The notes under the pieces are model-generated. The model was not told where the DNA came from. It did not search any database and worked only from the letters and a program-made list of their open reading frames with translations. From positions 1 to 55,273 of the forward strand of contig CBDAPE010000001.1 of NCBI GenBank assembly GCA_965198325.1: a DNA stretch of 55,273 nucleotides. The letters run 5' to 3'. The stretch comes from CBDAPE01 sp965198325. GTDB lineage: Bacteria; Pseudomonadota; Alphaproteobacteria; UBA828; JAPUJA01. Shown here piece after piece: positions 10,035 to 18,852 of this stretch (position 1 is the stretch's first letter; each line of letters starts with the position of its first letter). Made by a program: the position numbers and the translations under genes.

Positions 10035-10127
10035 GGGCACCTCGAAAAATCCCTTCCGCCTTCCGTGATTGGATAGAATCCGGGATCAGCGACGTGGGGA
10101 TTGGAAGAATCGGCCATGGTCCAAAGG
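10035..10127 (+). mobile_element. IS5-family element end, left inverted piece
   Basis: This stretch (GGGCACCTCGAAAAATCCC tip, then leader, then the transposase start region ending CCATGGTCCAAA) matches, in inverted orientation, the sequence at 13137-13232. The same IS5-family start therefore flanks the IS6 copy on both sides, facing inward. That is expected after an IS6-mediated inversion or two insertions, not after a simple insertion. Confidence 0.75.
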
Positions 10128-10334
10128 GGCATTGTCAGACTAACTGGATGGGACCAGTGGAACCAATGATCGAGGGCTCTCAGACTGCAAGTTGGCGCCA
10201 CTCGGCCAAGGCGGCCGAGCGATTGAGTTTGAATCTCCCGCGGTTGTAAAGATGACGGTCCTGGTTGAAATGATTGTGGATCGAGGCGTGGGCGGCGGCA
10301 AACTTCTGCAGGATCTTGATGTCTCTGAACCTGG

Positions 10335-12254
10335 ATCGCGGTAGGGAAGCGGGTTGCCCCGCTCCCCCCGCACAGTTCCGTGCGAGCGCGTTTAACGCAC
10401 ACGGCTCCTCCCTTGGGTCGAGTTGACGGCCAGTCGTCGGCTCGGCCACGGGTGCCGGGTTTCCAGCTTGGGCCAGTATTTTGCTGTAACTCGCTCCATT
10501 CTAAGCCCGGCTGTAGCGGTCCTTCTGTGATCTGCGGCGTAGTCTCTTGAGCCACAGTCTTGTCAGTCGGTGTGCGAAGCGTCTCAGGGATCGGTGGCTG
10601 GTCGGGACGGCAAAGTAGTTCAGCCATCGGTTGAGAACTTGTCCCAGCCATTTTCCGGTTTCTTCAACGCCGTGGTGCATCCGCCTGCGAAGCTCCTCCT
10701 TGATTCGCTTCAGGGTGCGTGTCATCCGCTTCGCGACCGGTTTGCGCCCCAGTTGGAACCGCCCTTTCCTGTCCTTCTCGCAGTAGTGCGTGAAACCCAG
10801 AAAGTCGAACGTCTCCGGTTTTCCCAACCCTCGGTGCTGACGGTTCTTACGTGCGAACCGCCCGAACTCGATAAGCCGGGTCTTGTCGGGGTGCAAGTCC
10901 AGTTCGAAGCATCCGAGCCGCTCCTTCAGGTGTTTCAGGAACCGCTCCGCGTCCTGCTTGTGCTGAAAACCCACCACGATGTCATCGGCGTACCGCACGA
11001 TAACTGTGTCGCCTTTGGCCTCGTGGGTGCGCCACTTCTTCCGGAACCAGAGATCGAGAACGTAATGCAGGTAGACGTTCGCCAGAATCGGTGAAACGAC
11101 CGAGCCTTGGGGCGTCCCCCGCATGTTGTCCCGCCACTCTCCATCTTCCATGACGCCAGCGTTCAACCACTTGGTGATCAGCCTGATGACCCGCTTGTCT
11201 CCGATCCGATGCTCAAGAAACCGGACCAGCCGGTCCCGCGAGATGTTATCGAAGAAGCCCCGGATATCCGCGGCAACTATCCAATTGATCTTGCGCTGTT
11301 CGATCCCGACCGCGAGCGCGTCAAGCGCATCGTGCGCCCCCCGCCCGGGCCGGAACCCGTAGCTGAACCCTAGAAACTCCGCCTCATAGATCGGCGTCAG
11401 GATCATCTCCGTCACAGCCTTCTGGACGATCTTGTCCTCTATGGCCGCAACGCCGAGCGGTCGTGTGCCGCCATCTGGCTTGGCTATGTTCACCCGCCGC
11501 GATGGCATCGCCCGGTACGCTCCCGAGTGCACGCGGTCATGCAGGTCAGCCAACCGGCCTTCCAGCCCATCCTCGTACACCCACCACGTCATGCCATCCG
11601 CACCGGCTGCCGCGTTCTTCTTGAGTGCGAAGAACGCCCAGCGCAGCGCATCGACCGTAACATGGTGGAGAAGCGTCGTAAGACGCTCCCGGGGTTCCCG
11701 TTTTACAAATTGCCGTATCCGGTCAGTCGCCTGTGACACGCTTTCCCAGTCCTGCGTCTGGCGCATGCTTTGACCTTCCGGATTCCCCTCGGGCCCGGTC
11801 CTTCGCTCCATCGGCTCCGCCAGAACAAATGCCCCTTTGTTCGCCGGCTTCACAGCTACTATGACCGAGTCTGACTTCTGCATGCCGTTCATCATCGGTT
11901 ACGGAATCCTCCTTTCCTTTGCGGCCCCACTACGACTGTGGGACGGCGTGCAGATCTCCCAGGTCCCGATGGAAAGCGTACCTACGTGCGTGTGGGTTCT
12001 CCGACTCCGCGGGGCCCTCTCCCCCCTCACCATGGCGGTGGGAGCGGTGTTGCCTTCGACACGATGGAAATCCTCGGCACCCCGAATCACAGATATTTTC
12101 GAAGCTCAATAGCCCTCGCCCATATGCACCCCTGTCAACGCTTAACCTCCATCCTCGCGAATGACGGCCCATGACTCGGGGCGGAAGTGGCTGGTTACAC
12201 CTTCCTTCCCGCCGGACTCGCACCGGCTACTTTCCGCCAGTTAGCCTGGCGCTC
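10335..12254 (-). ncRNA. Group II intron (ribozyme plus maturase)
   Basis: On the minus strand the intron begins GAGCGCCAGG after exon ...GCGATGG and ends ...CTACCGCGAT before exon CCAGGTTC. Domain V is recognisable at about 10375-10407 (GAGCCGTGTGCG...CGCACGGAAC with the AGC triad), followed by a domain VI-like stem near the 3-prime end (GAGCGGGGCAACCCGCTTC) containing the bulged-A region. The maturase gene lies in the domain IV position. Boundaries are fixed by the requirement to restore the transposase frame. The 5-prime GAGCG differs from the GUGYG consensus, so the exact 5-prime nucleotide should be treated as inferred. Confidence 0.88.
10501..11895 (-). CDS. ltrA: Group II intron reverse transcriptase/maturase
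   Basis: This 464-residue protein is encoded inside the intron. The RT domain contains the fingers motif around residues 134-180 (AKPDGGTRPLGV...FLGFSYGFRPGRGAHDAL), a catalytic aspartate in AADIRGFFDNI (about 210), TPQGSVVSPILANVYLHYVLD and the YADD active site at about 302-305. The region after about residue 340 (FDFLGFTHY, then a basic helical domain) is the maturase/thumb domain. It stops after the basic tail with no HNH endonuclease domain. It acts with the intron RNA in splicing and retrohoming. The frame is intact, so the intron may still be active. Confidence 0.95.
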   Translation of the reverse strand: MMNGMQKSDSVIVAVKPANKGAFVLAEPMERRTGPEGNPEGQSMRQTQDWESVSQATDRIRQFVKREPRERLTTLLHHVTVDALRWAFFALKKNAAAGADGMTWWVYEDGLEGRLADLHDRVHSGAYRAMPSRRVNIAKPDGGTRPLGVAAIEDKIVQKAVTEMILTPIYEAEFLGFSYGFRPGRGAHDALDALAVGIEQRKINWIVAADIRGFFDNISRDRLVRFLEHRIGDKRVIRLITKWLNAGVMEDGEWRDNMRGTPQGSVVSPILANVYLHYVLDLWFRKKWRTHEAKGDTVIVRYADDIVVGFQHKQDAERFLKHLKERLGCFELDLHPDKTRLIEFGRFARKNRQHRGLGKPETFDFLGFTHYCEKDRKGRFQLGRKPVAKRMTRTLKRIKEELRRRMHHGVEETGKWLGQVLNRWLNYFAVPTSHRSLRRFAHRLTRLWLKRLRRRSQKDRYSRA

Positions 12255-12852
12255 CCATCGCTCCCTCTCGTCGGCGGAACGGTTGGTGTGAGTTTTCGGC
12301 TCGATTGTTGAGCCACCGACCGCAACGCTGACGATCCTCGACCCCAATCTCTTTCATCGCGGCACCGTACGAACGGAGCCGGTCCGTCACGATGACTTCC
12401 GGCCGGCCGTAGCGCTTCATGGCACGCTTCAGGAACTTCAGAGCAGCCCTGCGATCCCGGCGCTTTGTGGCGAAGACTTCGAGCACCTCGCCTTCGTGAT
12501 CCACAGCACGCCACAGATAGTGCATCTCTCCGTTGATCCGCACGAATACCTCGTCCAGGTGCCAGCGCCATTGCGAAAACAACCGATGATTAACCCGCCG
12601 CTTCCTGATCTCTGCCGCGAACATCGGACCGAACCGGTTCCACCAGAAACCCACCGTCTCGTGGCAGATGTCGATGCCACGCTCGAACAGGAGATCCTCG
12701 ACTTGCCGTAGCGACAGCGGATACCGGATGTACAACATCACCGCGAGGCGAATGACCTCGGGAGAACTATTGAAATAACGGAAGGGATTTCGCATCGCAC
12801 GAGGCTATTGAACTCCCCTTACAGGCTCAAGCACATTTACTCTGACAAAGCC

Positions 12853-13152
12853 ACCGAGACTCAGACCCAAGAACCGCATGAACGAAAGACGATCCCGAAG
12901 CTGGTATTCCACCTGCTCGTCCGACAGGTTGTAAAGCTCGCAGAGAACGATCGCCTTGAACATCACAACAGCGTCCCAAGGCTTCCGGCCCGCCGGCGAC
13001 TTCCGCTCCTCAGGCCGCCGGCGCCACACAGTCTCCAGACGCGGACGAAAGGCTGCCCACAGAACCACCTCGTCGATCCTCGCCAACGGATCGTTCTTGG
13101 CATCCAGACCCGCATACCGCTTCGCAATGTCGAAAAAACCCATTTGGACCAT
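12853..13152 (-). pseudogene. IS5-family transposase, N-terminal fragment
   Basis: The frame from ATG 13152 reads MVQMGFFDIAKRYAGLDAKNDPLARID, then VWRRRPEERKSPAGRKPWDAVVMFKAIVL and YQLRDRLSFMRFLGLSLG. This is the conserved N-terminal domain of IS5-type (IS1031/ISL2-like) transposases before the DDE core. It is cut at about 12853 by the IS6 terminus; the last residues of the apparent frame are IS6 sequence. The IS tip (GGGGCCCCTCGAAAAATCCC on the minus strand) is at about 13213-13232. The rest of the element is absent. Confidence 0.85.
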
Positions 13153-13232
13153 GGCCGATTCTCCCAATCCCCACGTCGCTGATCACGGATTCTATCCAAT
13201 CACGGAAGGCAAAAGGGATTTTTCGAGGGGCC

Positions 13233-13668
13233 CCAAAAACTATTACGCCACAAACATCGTATTTTGAAGAGATAATGAGAGAATCAAGCTGCCATCATTT
13301 CTTTATAGCGCGCATCGAGGATGCGAGCATCGATCTGGCGGGCTTCCGCGCTGCATGCCGGTCGTCTTGTTCACGTGGCATGTCAGTGAATATCCGGTTT
13401 TTCACGGGCGCAAGCGGGTGCGCCCGGTGGGTACGAAGGTCATCATTCGATGGTTTGTTAAACAAAGTGTCCACGGGCTGGTGGCCTTTGTCTTCGAGAA
13501 TCAGATTGAGCGGCATCCGGAAATGTACCGTGCATGAGAACGATGGGGGTATCTGCGGAATTCGCGTTCGGCTAGGCTTTAACCGGCTCATCGCTCGCGG
13601 CGGGACGACTGTGCGCGATCTGCGTATCGAGGGATCGCGCCCATATCCCGGATCGGATCGGTTGGGCA
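13233..13668. other. Intergenic stretch with faint transposase debris
   Basis: I see no convincing gene. On the minus strand at 13287-13350 one frame reads AEARQIDARILDARYKEMMAA and stops, which looks like a transposase or integrase C-terminus scrap. A plus-strand frame of 60 codons at 13355-13537 is not recognisable. No promoter or terminator is clear. Confidence 0.35.
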
Positions 13669-15030
13669 TCAAGTGTCGACGCAGGACAGCTCTCCATCGG
13701 CGCGCACCCAGAGCATCAAGACGAGCCCGACGAGGAAGAGAAGCAGAACCGGCGTGATGCCGATGCGCTGGCTGCCGGTTATATCAGTCATCAAGGCGAT
13801 AAGGAACGGGGCGAGGAAAGAGGTAGCCTTGCCCGCCAGTGCGTAGATGCCGAACGCTTCGGCCATCCGTTCCTCGTTAGCCTGCCGCGTGAGCATGGTT
13901 CGCGACGCGGCCTGAAGCGAGCCCCCTGTCGCACCGATGATGGCCCCGCAGGTATAGAAGACGATGGTTGGGAGGCTCGAGGGCGCATCCGGCGAGCCGA
14001 CGCCGATGAACAGAACCTCGTCTGGGCTGGTCGTGATTATGATCGCGGAGACAATCATCAGCGCCAGGATCGTGACGGTGATCACGGGTTTTGGACCCAG
14101 TCGCTCATCCACTCGTCCGCCGAACCAGGCGCCGGCCGCGCCGGCGAGGGCACCGACGATCCCGAACACGCCAAGCTGAAAGGTTTCCCACCCCAGCACC
14201 CCGGCGGCGTAGATGCCGCCGAAGATATAGAGCCCGCTCAACGCGTCTCGATAGAACATCGAGGACATGAGATAGGCAAGGAAGCTGCCCTTCGAAGGCA
14301 GAGTGACAAGTGTGTTCTTCAGGTCCCTCAATCCCGCGAAGACGGCGCTTGAGGCGATCACCCTGCGTTTCGCGTCCGGGGTCCAGAGGAAGAACGGGAT
14401 TATAAAGACGATGTACCAGATCGCCGACATCGGTCCTGTGGCACGGGCGCCCTCGCCGCGCACGGGATCGAGTCCGAAGATCGGATTAAGGCCGATGAGG
14501 GTTTTTTCCGACCCCGGCATCGGCGCCATCAGGCCGAGCACGATAACGAGGCTCGCGAGCCCGCCCCAGTATCCCATCGCCCAGCCGGAGCCGGAGATGC
14601 GGCCGATTTCACTCCTGGTTCCAAGCTCCGGCAATAGAGAGTTGGTAAAGACACCCGTGAACTCCGCCCCGATCAGGGCGACGATGAGGAAGGCCAGGAT
14701 CGGCATTGGATCGGTCAGCCCCGGCGCCGCGCCCCAGAGCCCGGCAGCGCCAACAACGTAGAGGGCGGAGAAGATGAGGATCCATGGCTTGCGCGGTCCA
14801 TTCGCGTCCGCCACGGCGCCTAGCACCGGGGCCGCCAACGCGATGACGATCGAGCCGATGGAGATCGCGTAGCCCCACGCGGCTTGGCCTTGGGCGGGGT
14901 CGACGGCGACTTGGGAGACGAAATAGGGGGCGAAAGTGAAAGTCAGGATGAGGGTGTGGAAGGGCTGGTTTGCCCAGTCGAAAAACATCCATCCCCATAG
15001 AGCCTTACGCCTGCTTGCCATGCCGCTCAC
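13669..15030 (-). CDS. MFS transporter, UMF1 (Atg22-like) family
   Basis: This 453-residue protein has about twelve membrane segments. It opens with RRKALWGWMFFDWANQPFHTLILTFTFAPYF, the strongly conserved start of UMF1/Atg22-like permeases (FDWANSxFxT). The family motif-A-like loop APVLGAVADANGPRKPW is at about residues 65-85. The C-terminal half has GATGGSLQAASRTMLTRQ and EAFGIYALAGKATSFLAP, again diagnostic for the family. Start choice is between ATG 15030 and 15021; the second better fits the family N-terminus. The yeast relative exports amino acids from vacuoles; bacterial substrates are unknown. Confidence 0.9.
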   Translation of the reverse strand: MSGMASRRKALWGWMFFDWANQPFHTLILTFTFAPYFVSQVAVDPAQGQAAWGYAISIGSIVIALAAPVLGAVADANGPRKPWILIFSALYVVGAAGLWGAAPGLTDPMPILAFLIVALIGAEFTGVFTNSLLPELGTRSEIGRISGSGWAMGYWGGLASLVIVLGLMAPMPGSEKTLIGLNPIFGLDPVRGEGARATGPMSAIWYIVFIIPFFLWTPDAKRRVIASSAVFAGLRDLKNTLVTLPSKGSFLAYLMSSMFYRDALSGLYIFGGIYAAGVLGWETFQLGVFGIVGALAGAAGAWFGGRVDERLGPKPVITVTILALMIVSAIIITTSPDEVLFIGVGSPDAPSSLPTIVFYTCGAIIGATGGSLQAASRTMLTRQANEERMAEAFGIYALAGKATSFLAPFLIALMTDITGSQRIGITPVLLLFLVGLVLMLWVRADGELSCVDT

Positions 15031-15285
15031 CTTTGCTCAAGGTTATAGCCGCGTTCGAAAATTCGAACTTGGCGCTGTTGATGAAATCCTGACAAACGTG
15101 CGCCCGGATGCGCCTGAATTAGAACCAATCCGCTTTCGAAATGATTACGGATTTCTGCAGCACTTAAAGGGGGAGCCTCTAGGTAAAGCATATTATTCAA
15201 TCATAACAAATAGATAAATGGCAAATAGGTTTTCAAATACTGGAATTGTCCATGAGCCCGGTTTGGGCCGATGTTCGCCGCCTAG
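15031..15285 (+). other. AT-rich gap with a short open frame
   Basis: Base composition falls well below the neighbours, especially at 15060-15235. One plus-strand frame (open to 15217) reads FELGAVDEILTNVRPDAPELEPIRF... and ends SIITNR. It has plausible protein character but no recognisable family. Its only ATG overlaps the UMF1 start on the other strand. It may be the tail of a lost acquired gene. Confidence 0.3.
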
Positions 15286-15328
15286 TGAGGTGGCCTCGGT
15301 ATGTCGGACGGCTTGGCGGCTTGATTAG
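15286..15328. repeat. 43-bp dispersed repeat, copy A
   Basis: About 36 of 43 positions match 33847-33889 (both contain GGCCTCGGT.TGTCGGAC). The copy overlaps the stop codon of the adjacent oxidoreductase gene. The origin is unknown; it may be the tip or favoured target of an IS. Confidence 0.6.
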
Positions 15329-16155
15329 GGTGTATTCCGGTTGTCGTTCATGCCGCCAGTATCTCCTTGAGTCTGGATTGTTTTCTTGAGCAGATCGGGA
15401 TTTTGCATCTCGGTTCTGGCCTCGATCTCGGGCTTGAGGCGCATCTGGTCCGTCTCGTAGTCCTCTCGGGGGTGGAAGAAGTAGGGCTCGACACTCTCCA
15501 GACCCCGCACGTGGACGCGGTAATCCGCCAGGATCCTTTGGCAGATTGCGTCTTCCTCGGGGTTTCCGCACACGTAGGCACCCACCTCGTCGGCGACGAA
15601 ATAGGGCAGCACGTCGAACCCGACAAAGCGCAGCGCGCCGTTGTTTATCGGCCAGAGCAGATGGCTCATATAGCCGCCTCGGCCGCGACACTCGTAATAC
15701 TCGGGCTCGGTGGCCGTGGTGATCGAAACCGTCGCGCGTTTGCTCCTGAACCCGCCCTCCTCGTAGGTCCCGGGAATCTCATAGGCGAGGCCGTAGGTCA
15801 TCACCCGGTCGATCCAACCCTTCAGGATACCCGGCATGCCGAACCACCAGAGCGGAAACTGCAGGATCAGGAGATCGCACCACAACAGCTTCTCGTGCTC
15901 GGCCACGACGTCCGGGTGCTTCGTGCCGGTTGTCTCGGCATGACCCTGCGCCGCCATGTATTCGAAGCGCTCGGGGTCGGGCAGGGTCTCGAACTCCCAC
16001 GGTCCGCCGACAGGATTGAAACCGTTGGCGTAGAGATCGTTGACGCGAACGTCATGGCCCTGCTCGCGAAGCGCGTCTTCCGCAACCCCGACCATGGCGT
16101 GGTTGAACGATTTCCCGTTGGGTTCCGGGTGAGCGACGACGATCAGAACCTTCAT
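15325..16155 (-). CDS. NAD(P)H-dependent quinone oxidoreductase, flavodoxin fold
   Basis: This 276-residue soluble flavoprotein resembles NQO1/MdaB/KefF. The start MKVLIVVAHPEPNGKSFNHAM is the FMN/FAD phosphate-binding strand-loop, FPLWWFGMPGILKGWIDRV is the isoalloxazine-contact loop, and YEEGGFRSKRATVSITTATEPEYY covers the second flavin loop. The roughly 60-residue extension after the fold is longer than in typical members (about 200-250 residues). The final dozen residues (after QTQGDTGG) look like extension into repeat sequence at 15286-15328, so the native C-terminus may have been altered. It catalyses two-electron reduction of quinones. Confidence 0.9.
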   Translation of the reverse strand: MKVLIVVAHPEPNGKSFNHAMVGVAEDALREQGHDVRVNDLYANGFNPVGGPWEFETLPDPERFEYMAAQGHAETTGTKHPDVVAEHEKLLWCDLLILQFPLWWFGMPGILKGWIDRVMTYGLAYEIPGTYEEGGFRSKRATVSITTATEPEYYECRGRGGYMSHLLWPINNGALRFVGFDVLPYFVADEVGAYVCGNPEEDAICQRILADYRVHVRGLESVEPYFFHPREDYETDQMRLKPEIEARTEMQNPDLLKKTIQTQGDTGGMNDNRNTP

Positions 16156-16217
16156 GAATATCTCCCTGCCAAGGCGGCCTGCCGGTCAGCTGTCATTTCA
16201 CGGGTCGGCATATTAGA

Positions 16218-16254
16218 CCGGGATTCCCCAGATGGCTCCTCCCAATCGCCGACA
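16218..16254. mobile_element. IS1380 terminal fragment (37 bp)
   Basis: CCGGGATTCCCCAGATGGCTC and onward matches the left terminus of the IS1380 copies at 5202 and 33891. It directly abuts the IS6-like end at 16256, so two IS types meet here with no host sequence between them. Confidence 0.6.
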
Positions 16255-16307
16255 AGGCATTGTCAGACTAACTGGATGGGACCAGTAGAACCAATGATCG
16301 AGGGCTC

Positions 16308-16382
16308 TCAGGCTGCAAGTTGGCGCCACTCGGCCAGGGCGGCGGCTCGGTCTTGTTTGAAACTGTCGCGGCGGTTGACAAT
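16308..16382 (-). pseudogene. IS6-family transposase C-terminal scrap, left arm
   Basis: The minus-strand frame reads VNRRDSFKQDRAAALAEWRQLAA and stops at 16308. It matches exon 2 of the IS6 transposase at 10180. Homology upstream of about 16382 is lost. Confidence 0.75.
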
Positions 16383-16468
16383 ACCCACCAGCCCGTCTCG
16401 TCGTGGGACCGTCGCGCCTTACCCCGCTCCGTAGATTACGTTAGTTTGGGTCGCGGCCGAGGAGATAA

Positions 16469-17083
16469 ATGGAGCGGAGCATGCGGGACATCGTCAGTGA
16501 TATCCTCACGTGGTCGTGGTTTTCCGAACCCCACGGTTACAACTTCAACGGCCACCTCGTTCGCGATCCCGGTGGCAGCATCTGTATCGACCCCGTCGAA
16601 CCGACGAAGGACGACATGGACGCCCTCGTCCGCGAGTGTGTGGCCTGGATCATCCTCACCAACCGTAATCATTCCCGCGCGGCGAACCGGGTGCGGGCGA
16701 GCACCGGCGCGCGGGCGGTCATCCACGCCGACGACGCGGACCACGCCCGAAGCCAGGAGACGGAACTGGATGACGCGTTGGAAGTCGGTGGCACGGTCGG
16801 GCCGTTGGAGTTGGTCGACGCCTCCGGAAAGTCGCCGGGCGAGGTTGCCTTGTTGTGGCGGGCGCGAGGGATCCTGATCGTCGGCGATGCAATCATCGGC
16901 AATCCGCCGGGGCAGTGCGGGCTCTTACCGGAGCGCGTAATGGATGACCCGGCTCGCCTTCGGAGAAACGTGCGTAAGTTCCTCGATCTCGACTTCAATA
17001 TCCTCCTTGTCGGAGACGGCGAGTCTATACGTCAGAATGCCAAAGTCCGGCTCAAAGAGCTGGTTGATACGTTCCCAGATTAA
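16469..17083 (+). CDS. MBL-fold hydrolase-like protein with degenerate metal motif
   Basis: This 204-residue protein has metallo-beta-lactamase fold features: an N-terminal strand pair with GYNFNGHLVRDPGGSICIDP, a turn at ECVAWIILTNRNHSRAANRV where the HxHxDH motif should lie, a GEVALLWRARGILIVGDAIIG block (the strand supplying a bridging aspartate) and a C-terminal helix with NILLVGDGESI. The first motif is TNRNHSR, so most zinc ligands are missing. This degenerate pattern occurs in a subgroup of MBL proteins of unclear activity. The start ATG 16469 follows GAGGAG. It is cargo between two IS6-type arms. Confidence 0.7.
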   Translation: MERSMRDIVSDILTWSWFSEPHGYNFNGHLVRDPGGSICIDPVEPTKDDMDALVRECVAWIILTNRNHSRAANRVRASTGARAVIHADDADHARSQETELDDALEVGGTVGPLELVDASGKSPGEVALLWRARGILIVGDAIIGNPPGQCGLLPERVMDDPARLRRNVRKFLDLDFNILLVGDGESIRQNAKVRLKELVDTFPD

Positions 17084-17149
17084 ATCTGCTGTCCCTCCCC
17101 TGCCAGTATTGGCAACCCTGGTCCGCAACCCGAGGCATAGGTCCAAGGA

Positions 17150-17263
17150 CGGGCACCTACTACAATCACCACATGGCGACGCCACTGTCACCTCAACCGC
17201 CGCGACATTTTCAAACAAGACCGAGCCGCCGCCCTGGCCGGATGGCGCCTGCTTGCAGCCTGA
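17150..17263 (+). pseudogene. IS6-family transposase C-terminal scrap, right arm
   Basis: The plus-strand frame reads LNRRDIFKQDRAAALAGWRLLAA and stops at 17261-17263. Upstream of this the homology (YNH... region) is damaged by frame changes. It is the mirror image of the left arm at 16308-16382. Confidence 0.7.
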
Positions 17264-17409
17264 GGGTCGTCGATTGCAGGTTCTACAGGTCCGATCCTGT
17301 TAATCTGACAATGCCCTCATGGTGTCTAATGCCAGCGCTTGTTGTGTATCGTGAATGATCGGCCGGCGAACCCGCTTGGGCGACCGGCGACGGAACGAGG
17401 CTTTACCCG

Positions 17410-18852
17410 ATGGCTTCGAAGAAGACCCTGAATGTGAAGAACCTCGAGGCGCTGGGCGCCCGGCGGCTTGCCGAACTGTTGATCGAGATCAGCACGGGCG
17501 ATGCCGCGGCCAAGCGCCGTCTCAGGCTCAAGCTGGCCGGCGAGGAAGGCCCTGCCGCGGTCGCGCAAGAACTCCGCAAGCGGTTGGTGACGATCGCGCG
17601 GTCTCGCTCGTTCGTCGACTGGCAGAACCGGCGGGCCCTGGTCGACGATCTGGAGACCCAACGCCGCGCTATCGTCGGCCAGGTGGCGAAACGCGATCCG
17701 GTTGACGGACTCGATCTGATGTGGCGTTTCCTGATGCTGGCCGGTTCCGTCTTCGAACGCTGCGATGACAGCAGTGGGAAGGTAAGCGACATATTCCACC
17801 GCGCGGCCGCCGACCTTGGTATGATTGCAGAAGAGGCAAAGCCCCATCCGAAGACACTGGCCGAGGATGCATTCCGGGCGCTCACGCAGAACGACTACGG
17901 CCAGTACGATCCCCTGATCGGTGTCCTGGCGCCGGCTCTGGGGCAGGAAGGCCTGGAGCACCTGAAACAGCGCGTGATCGCTCTGTCGAAAGAACCCGTT
18001 CCAAAGCCGGACGATCACGACCGGCGAGAGATCGGCTACGGATCGGGCGGACCGGTCTACGCTGACGAGCTGGTCGAACAATCCCGGCGTAACACGGTGC
18101 GGTTGGCATTGATGGAGATCGCCGACGCCCAGGGCGACGTCGACGCCTACATCGGCCAATATGACGAGCAAGCAAGGAAGAGACCGCGCATCGCGGCGAA
18201 AATTGTCCAGCGGTTGCTCGCGGCGGACAGGGCGGAAGACGCATGGCGGACGATCGAGGCGACGGAGCACAGGCGCGGTAGTTGGGACTGGCCGGACTTC
18301 GAGTGGGAGGATGCCCGGATCGATGTGCTCGATGCGCTCGGCCGCGGCGATGAAGCCCAGGAGGCTCGCCGGTCGTGCTTCGAGCGGTCGTTATCGGCCG
18401 AACACCTGCGGGCTTATCTGAAGCGGCTGCCTGATTTCGAGGACGTGGAGGCCGAGGAACGGGCGCTTGATCATGCGCGGGACTTTGGAAGCCTGCTTCA
18501 GGCGCTGTCCTTCCTGGTCTCCTGGCCCGCCCTGGACAGAGCGGCCGCCCTCGTTATCCGGCGAGCTGCGGACCTGGACGGCGATCACTATGAGATACTG
18601 ACGCCGGCCGCGGACGCGCTGGCCGGCAAGCATCCGCTCGCCGCGACGCTGGCGCTCCGGGCGATGATCGAGTTCACCCTGACACATGTCCGGTCCAGCC
18701 GCTACAAGCACACCGCCCGGCACCTCATGGAGTGCTCGGGCCTGGCTTCGGGAATCGAGAAATTCGGGGCCTTCGAGGCACACGACGCCTACGAGGCCAG
18801 ACTGCGCCGGGAGCACGGAAGGAAGAGTTCGTTCTGGAACCGGATTCGTTAG
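17410..18852 (+). CDS. DUF6880 family protein
   Basis: The protein has 480 residues, is soluble and largely alpha-helical, with no signal peptide. The start MASKKTLNVKNLEALGARRLAELLIEISTGDAAAKRRLRL matches what I recall of the DUF6880 family. Repeated helix pairs through the middle (for example LGMIAEEAKPHPKTLAEDAF, LALMEIADAQGDVDAYI, IVQRLLAADRAEDAWRTIE) suggest a TPR-like or HEAT-like solenoid. The C-terminus (ALRAMIEFTLTHVRSSRYKHTARHL...) is the most conserved part. Function is unknown. It lies just downstream of the IS6-flanked cassette and is transcribed on its own. Confidence 0.75.
   Translation: MASKKTLNVKNLEALGARRLAELLIEISTGDAAAKRRLRLKLAGEEGPAAVAQELRKRLVTIARSRSFVDWQNRRALVDDLETQRRAIVGQVAKRDPVDGLDLMWRFLMLAGSVFERCDDSSGKVSDIFHRAAADLGMIAEEAKPHPKTLAEDAFRALTQNDYGQYDPLIGVLAPALGQEGLEHLKQRVIALSKEPVPKPDDHDRREIGYGSGGPVYADELVEQSRRNTVRLALMEIADAQGDVDAYIGQYDEQARKRPRIAAKIVQRLLAADRAEDAWRTIEATEHRRGSWDWPDFEWEDARIDVLDALGRGDEAQEARRSCFERSLSAEHLRAYLKRLPDFEDVEAEERALDHARDFGSLLQALSFLVSWPALDRAAALVIRRAADLDGDHYEILTPAADALAGKHPLAATLALRAMIEFTLTHVRSSRYKHTARHLMECSGLASGIEKFGAFEAHDAYEARLRREHGRKSSFWNRIR

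Larger units (their letters stand above)
10180..12795 (-). pseudogene. IS6-family transposase split by a group II intron
   Basis: Exon 1 (12795-12255) reads MRNPFRYFNSSPEVIRLAVML, an HTH, then the DDE core with WHLDEVFVRI (first D), VITDRLRSYG (second D) and NRAENSHQPFRRRE (E). Exon 2 (10334-10180) reads RFRDIKILQKFAAAH, HFNQDRHLYNR and ends AALAEWRQLAV. Joining ...GCGATGG to CCAGGTTC restores GAMARFRD in frame and gives 231 residues, the normal family length with a complete catalytic triad. If the intron still splices, the gene may be functional; otherwise it is an interrupted pseudogene. Confidence 0.9.
10128..12852 (-). mobile_element. IS6-family insertion sequence interrupted by a group II intron
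   Basis: The left tip is GGCATTGTCAGACTAAC (from 10128) and the right tip, read inward, is GGCTTTGTCAGAG (from 12852). Removing the 1920-bp intron leaves about 805 bp, the usual IS6 size. The transposase reads leftward. The element is embedded in IS5-family sequence on both sides and has no obvious 8-bp target duplication, consistent with rearrangement after insertion. Confidence 0.85.
16256..17315. mobile_element. MBL-gene cassette bracketed by inverted IS6-family ends
   Basis: The left end starts GGCATTGTCAGACTAAC at 16256 and the right end, read inward from 17315, starts GGCATTGTCAGATTAAC. The two about 110-130 bp arms align with roughly four of five bases identical and both encode the transposase C-terminus (ending ALAEWRQLAA / ALAGWRLLAA). 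Between them lies one gene (16469-17083). The structure resembles a composite unit whose two IS6 copies have shrunk to their 3-prime ends. Confidence 0.7.
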
